From: Myxococcales bacterium
GTDB lineage: Bacteria; Myxococcota; Polyangia; Fen-1088
Direction: 5' to 3'
Assembly (NCBI GenBank): GCA_003153875.1
Contig: PMBY01000527.1
Coordinates: 7,554 to 13,882 of the forward strand
Length of the DNA stretch: 6,329 nucleotides
Positions 4,911-6,329 of the stretch are shown here, one piece after another (position 1 is the first letter of the stretch; each line of letters begins with the position of its first letter). The notes beneath the pieces were generated by a model. The model did no database searches, was not told the origin of the DNA, and was given only the letters and a program-made list of their open reading frames with translations. A program made the position numbers and the translations under genes.

Positions 4911-6329
4911 TCATGCCGCGCTGGTCGTCTTGGCACGTCTTAGCATCTCGTCGGCGTGGGCCGCGGCTTCGGGCGAGGGGCTGGAACCACCCAACATGCG
5001 AGCGATTTCGACGCCGCGTTCGGCGCCCGTCAGGACGGCCACGCGGATCGTGGTGCGCCCCTTGCTGGTTTCCTTGGTCACTCTGATGTGGTGGTCGGCA
5101 AAGGCAGCGATCTGCGGCAAATGCGTCACGACCAGGACTTGGCGATGGGCCGCGGTGGACTTGAGCATGCGACCGATCACCTCGGCCGTACCTCCGCCCA
5201 CGCCCGAGTCGACCTCGTCGAAGACGTAGGTCAACGCTTCGTCCTCCTTGGCCAGGGCTTGCTTGACCGCCAACATCACCCGCGACAGCTCGCCGCCTGA
5301 CGCGATCCGGTCGAGTGGCCGCGGCTCCTCGCCCCGATTGGGCGCGAAAAGAAAGCGCACCCGATCTTTGCCGCGCGGACCAGGTTCGTCGCGATCCTCG
5401 ACGGCGATGGGCACCCGCGCCCCGACCAAGCCTAGATCCCGCAGCGTCTCATCCATCCGCCGGCCCAGCACGCGCGCGGCCTTGCGCCGTTGCTCCGAGA
5501 TCTGCTCGCACAGGGCCGTCATGCGCTTCATCGCGGCCTCCACCGCCGCCTTGCGCGCCGCCAGGCCCTCCTCGAAAGACCCCAGCGCGGCGAGATCCCG
5601 GGTGATCGCCTCACGCCGCTCGATGGCCGCCGCGACTGAGCCGCCATGCTTGCGGATCAGGCGACCGATGAGAAAGAGGCGCTCCTCGATTTCGGTCAAC
5701 CGCTCTGGGTCGAAACGAATGCTGCTGGCATAGCGCCCCAGCTCGCCGGCCGAATCCTCCAGCTGGGCCTGGGCCGAACGAAGGGTTTCCACCACGGGCA
5801 GAAGGGCCGGATCGAGCTGCGCCAGGGCCGCAATCTCGCGCGCCACGCCCGCGATGCGGCCCGAGACAGCGTCGTCCGAGGAGTACAGGACTTCCTCGCC
5901 GCGTGTGCAGGCGGCCAAGAACTTCTCCGCACCCTTGGTGCGCTCTCGCTCGGCCCGCAGGGCATCGTCCTCACCGGGCTGCATTTCGGCCTGCTCCAAC
6001 TCGGAAAGTTGGAAGCGCAGAAGATCCTCGCGCTCGGCGCGCGCCCGCGCATCCGCATCAAAACTAGCCAGCTCGGTGCGCGCGTCGCTCAACTGCTGGT
6101 ACGCCTCGCGCACCTCGGCCAGCGCTGCGCCGTTCCCCGCGAATGCGTCCAGGATCGTGAGCTGGCTGTCGGCATCGGTGAGCAGGTGTTGGTCGTGCTG
6201 TGAGGTGATGTCGACGAGCTTGCCCACGCTGGCTGCCAGATCGGCCGCGCTGGCCAGGCTGCCGCCCAGATGGATGCGGCCCCGGCCAGACCGTGCGACC
6301 GCGCGCCGGACCACCAGCCCGTCCTCCAC
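4911..6329 (-). CDS. recN: DNA repair protein RecN, C-terminal part
   Basis: RecN is an SMC-like ATPase of double-strand-break repair that works with RecA. The frame is open from the right window edge to TGA at 4913-4911, giving 472 residues; the GTG at the edge matches an internal position of the family, so the gene is cut. About 80-90 N-terminal residues with the Walker A loop should lie beyond the edge (E. coli RecN is 553). Counting from the edge: the segment VARSGRGRIHLGG (11-23), the DITSQHDQHLL region (40-50, RecN-typical QH), a long Glu/Arg/Ala-rich coiled-coil span (about 65-300), the ABC signature SGGELSR (344-350), Walker B with catalytic Glu in TYVFDEVDSGVGG (367-379) and the H-switch THLPQIA (402-408). 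Presence of the signature, Walker B and H-switch together with the QH segment separates it from RecF and SbcC. The structured spacer follows its 3' end. Confidence 0.96.
   Translation of the reverse strand: MEDGLVVRRAVARSGRGRIHLGGSLASAADLAASVGKLVDITSQHDQHLLTDADSQLTILDAFAGNGAALAEVREAYQQLSDARTELASFDADARARAEREDLLRFQLSELEQAEMQPGEDDALRAERERTKGAEKFLAACTRGEEVLYSSDDAVSGRIAGVAREIAALAQLDPALLPVVETLRSAQAQLEDSAGELGRYASSIRFDPERLTEIEERLFLIGRLIRKHGGSVAAAIERREAITRDLAALGSFEEGLAARKAAVEAAMKRMTALCEQISEQRRKAARVLGRRMDETLRDLGLVGARVPIAVEDRDEPGPRGKDRVRFLFAPNRGEEPRPLDRIASGGELSRVMLAVKQALAKEDEALTYVFDEVDSGVGGGTAEVIGRMLKSTAAHRQVLVVTHLPQIAAFADHHIRVTKETSKGRTTIRVAVLTGAERGVEIARMLGGSSPSPEAAAHADEMLRRAKTTSAA

Noticed and set aside
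4652..4943. Several short frames of 64-94 residues on both strands across the GC-rich spacer
   Set aside because: All are low-complexity Arg/Pro/Gly/Ala peptides produced by the GC-rich sequence and none has a convincing ribosome site or family resemblance.
4931..4947. Sigma-54-like site (tggcac then agca) on the plus strand
   Set aside because: The spacing between the GG and GC elements is off by one, and it lies inside recN coding sequence with no plus-strand gene after it.

Overview
The window reads as a compact, GC-rich chromosomal segment from a Gram-negative bacterium. It holds six protein genes, two of them cut by the window edges. A C-terminal beta-barrel end with terminal Phe, a MepM-like murein endopeptidase and a type II (membrane) phosphatidylserine synthase all fit a proteobacterial or delta/myxobacterial-type (Myxococcota-like) organism. 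The lineage is an inference from protein style and base composition; no rRNA or other phylogenetic marker is present.

Layout from left to right: (1) the 3' end of an outer-membrane beta-barrel protein gene (+, 1-318). (2) truA, tRNA pseudouridine(38-40) synthase (+, 374-1129). (3) plsC, a lysophosphatidic acid acyltransferase (-, 1123-1851), overlapping truA tail to tail by 7 bp. (4) pssA, phosphatidylserine synthase (+, 1826-2767), whose start overlaps the start of plsC by 26 bp in divergent orientation. (5) A small glycine-rich, multi-pass membrane protein of unknown function (-, 2776-3213), 8 bp from the pssA stop. (6) A MepM/Csd3-like M23 metallopeptidase (-, 3234-4667), 20 bp upstream of the small membrane protein and probably co-transcribed with it. 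(7) A gene-free stretch (4668-4910), about 85% GC in its centre, packed with inverted repeats and G-quadruplex-type motifs. (8) The C-terminal part of recN, an SMC-like DNA repair protein (-, 4911 to the window edge).

Functionally most of the window concerns the cell envelope: outer-membrane protein, two steps of phospholipid synthesis (PlsC makes phosphatidic acid; PssA makes phosphatidylserine from CDP-diacylglycerol and serine), a peptidoglycan-cutting enzyme and a small membrane protein. TruA (tRNA modification) and RecN (double-strand-break repair) are housekeeping genes.

I see no CRISPR array, prophage, transposase, toxin-antitoxin, tRNA/rRNA gene or defence island. The parts least explained by ordinary annotation are the structured GC-rich intergenic element between recN and the M23 gene, the overlapping divergent plsC/pssA starts, the 4-codon mini-ORF that runs into the truA start codon, and the uncharacterised membrane protein. 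I do not see a clearly new biological system.
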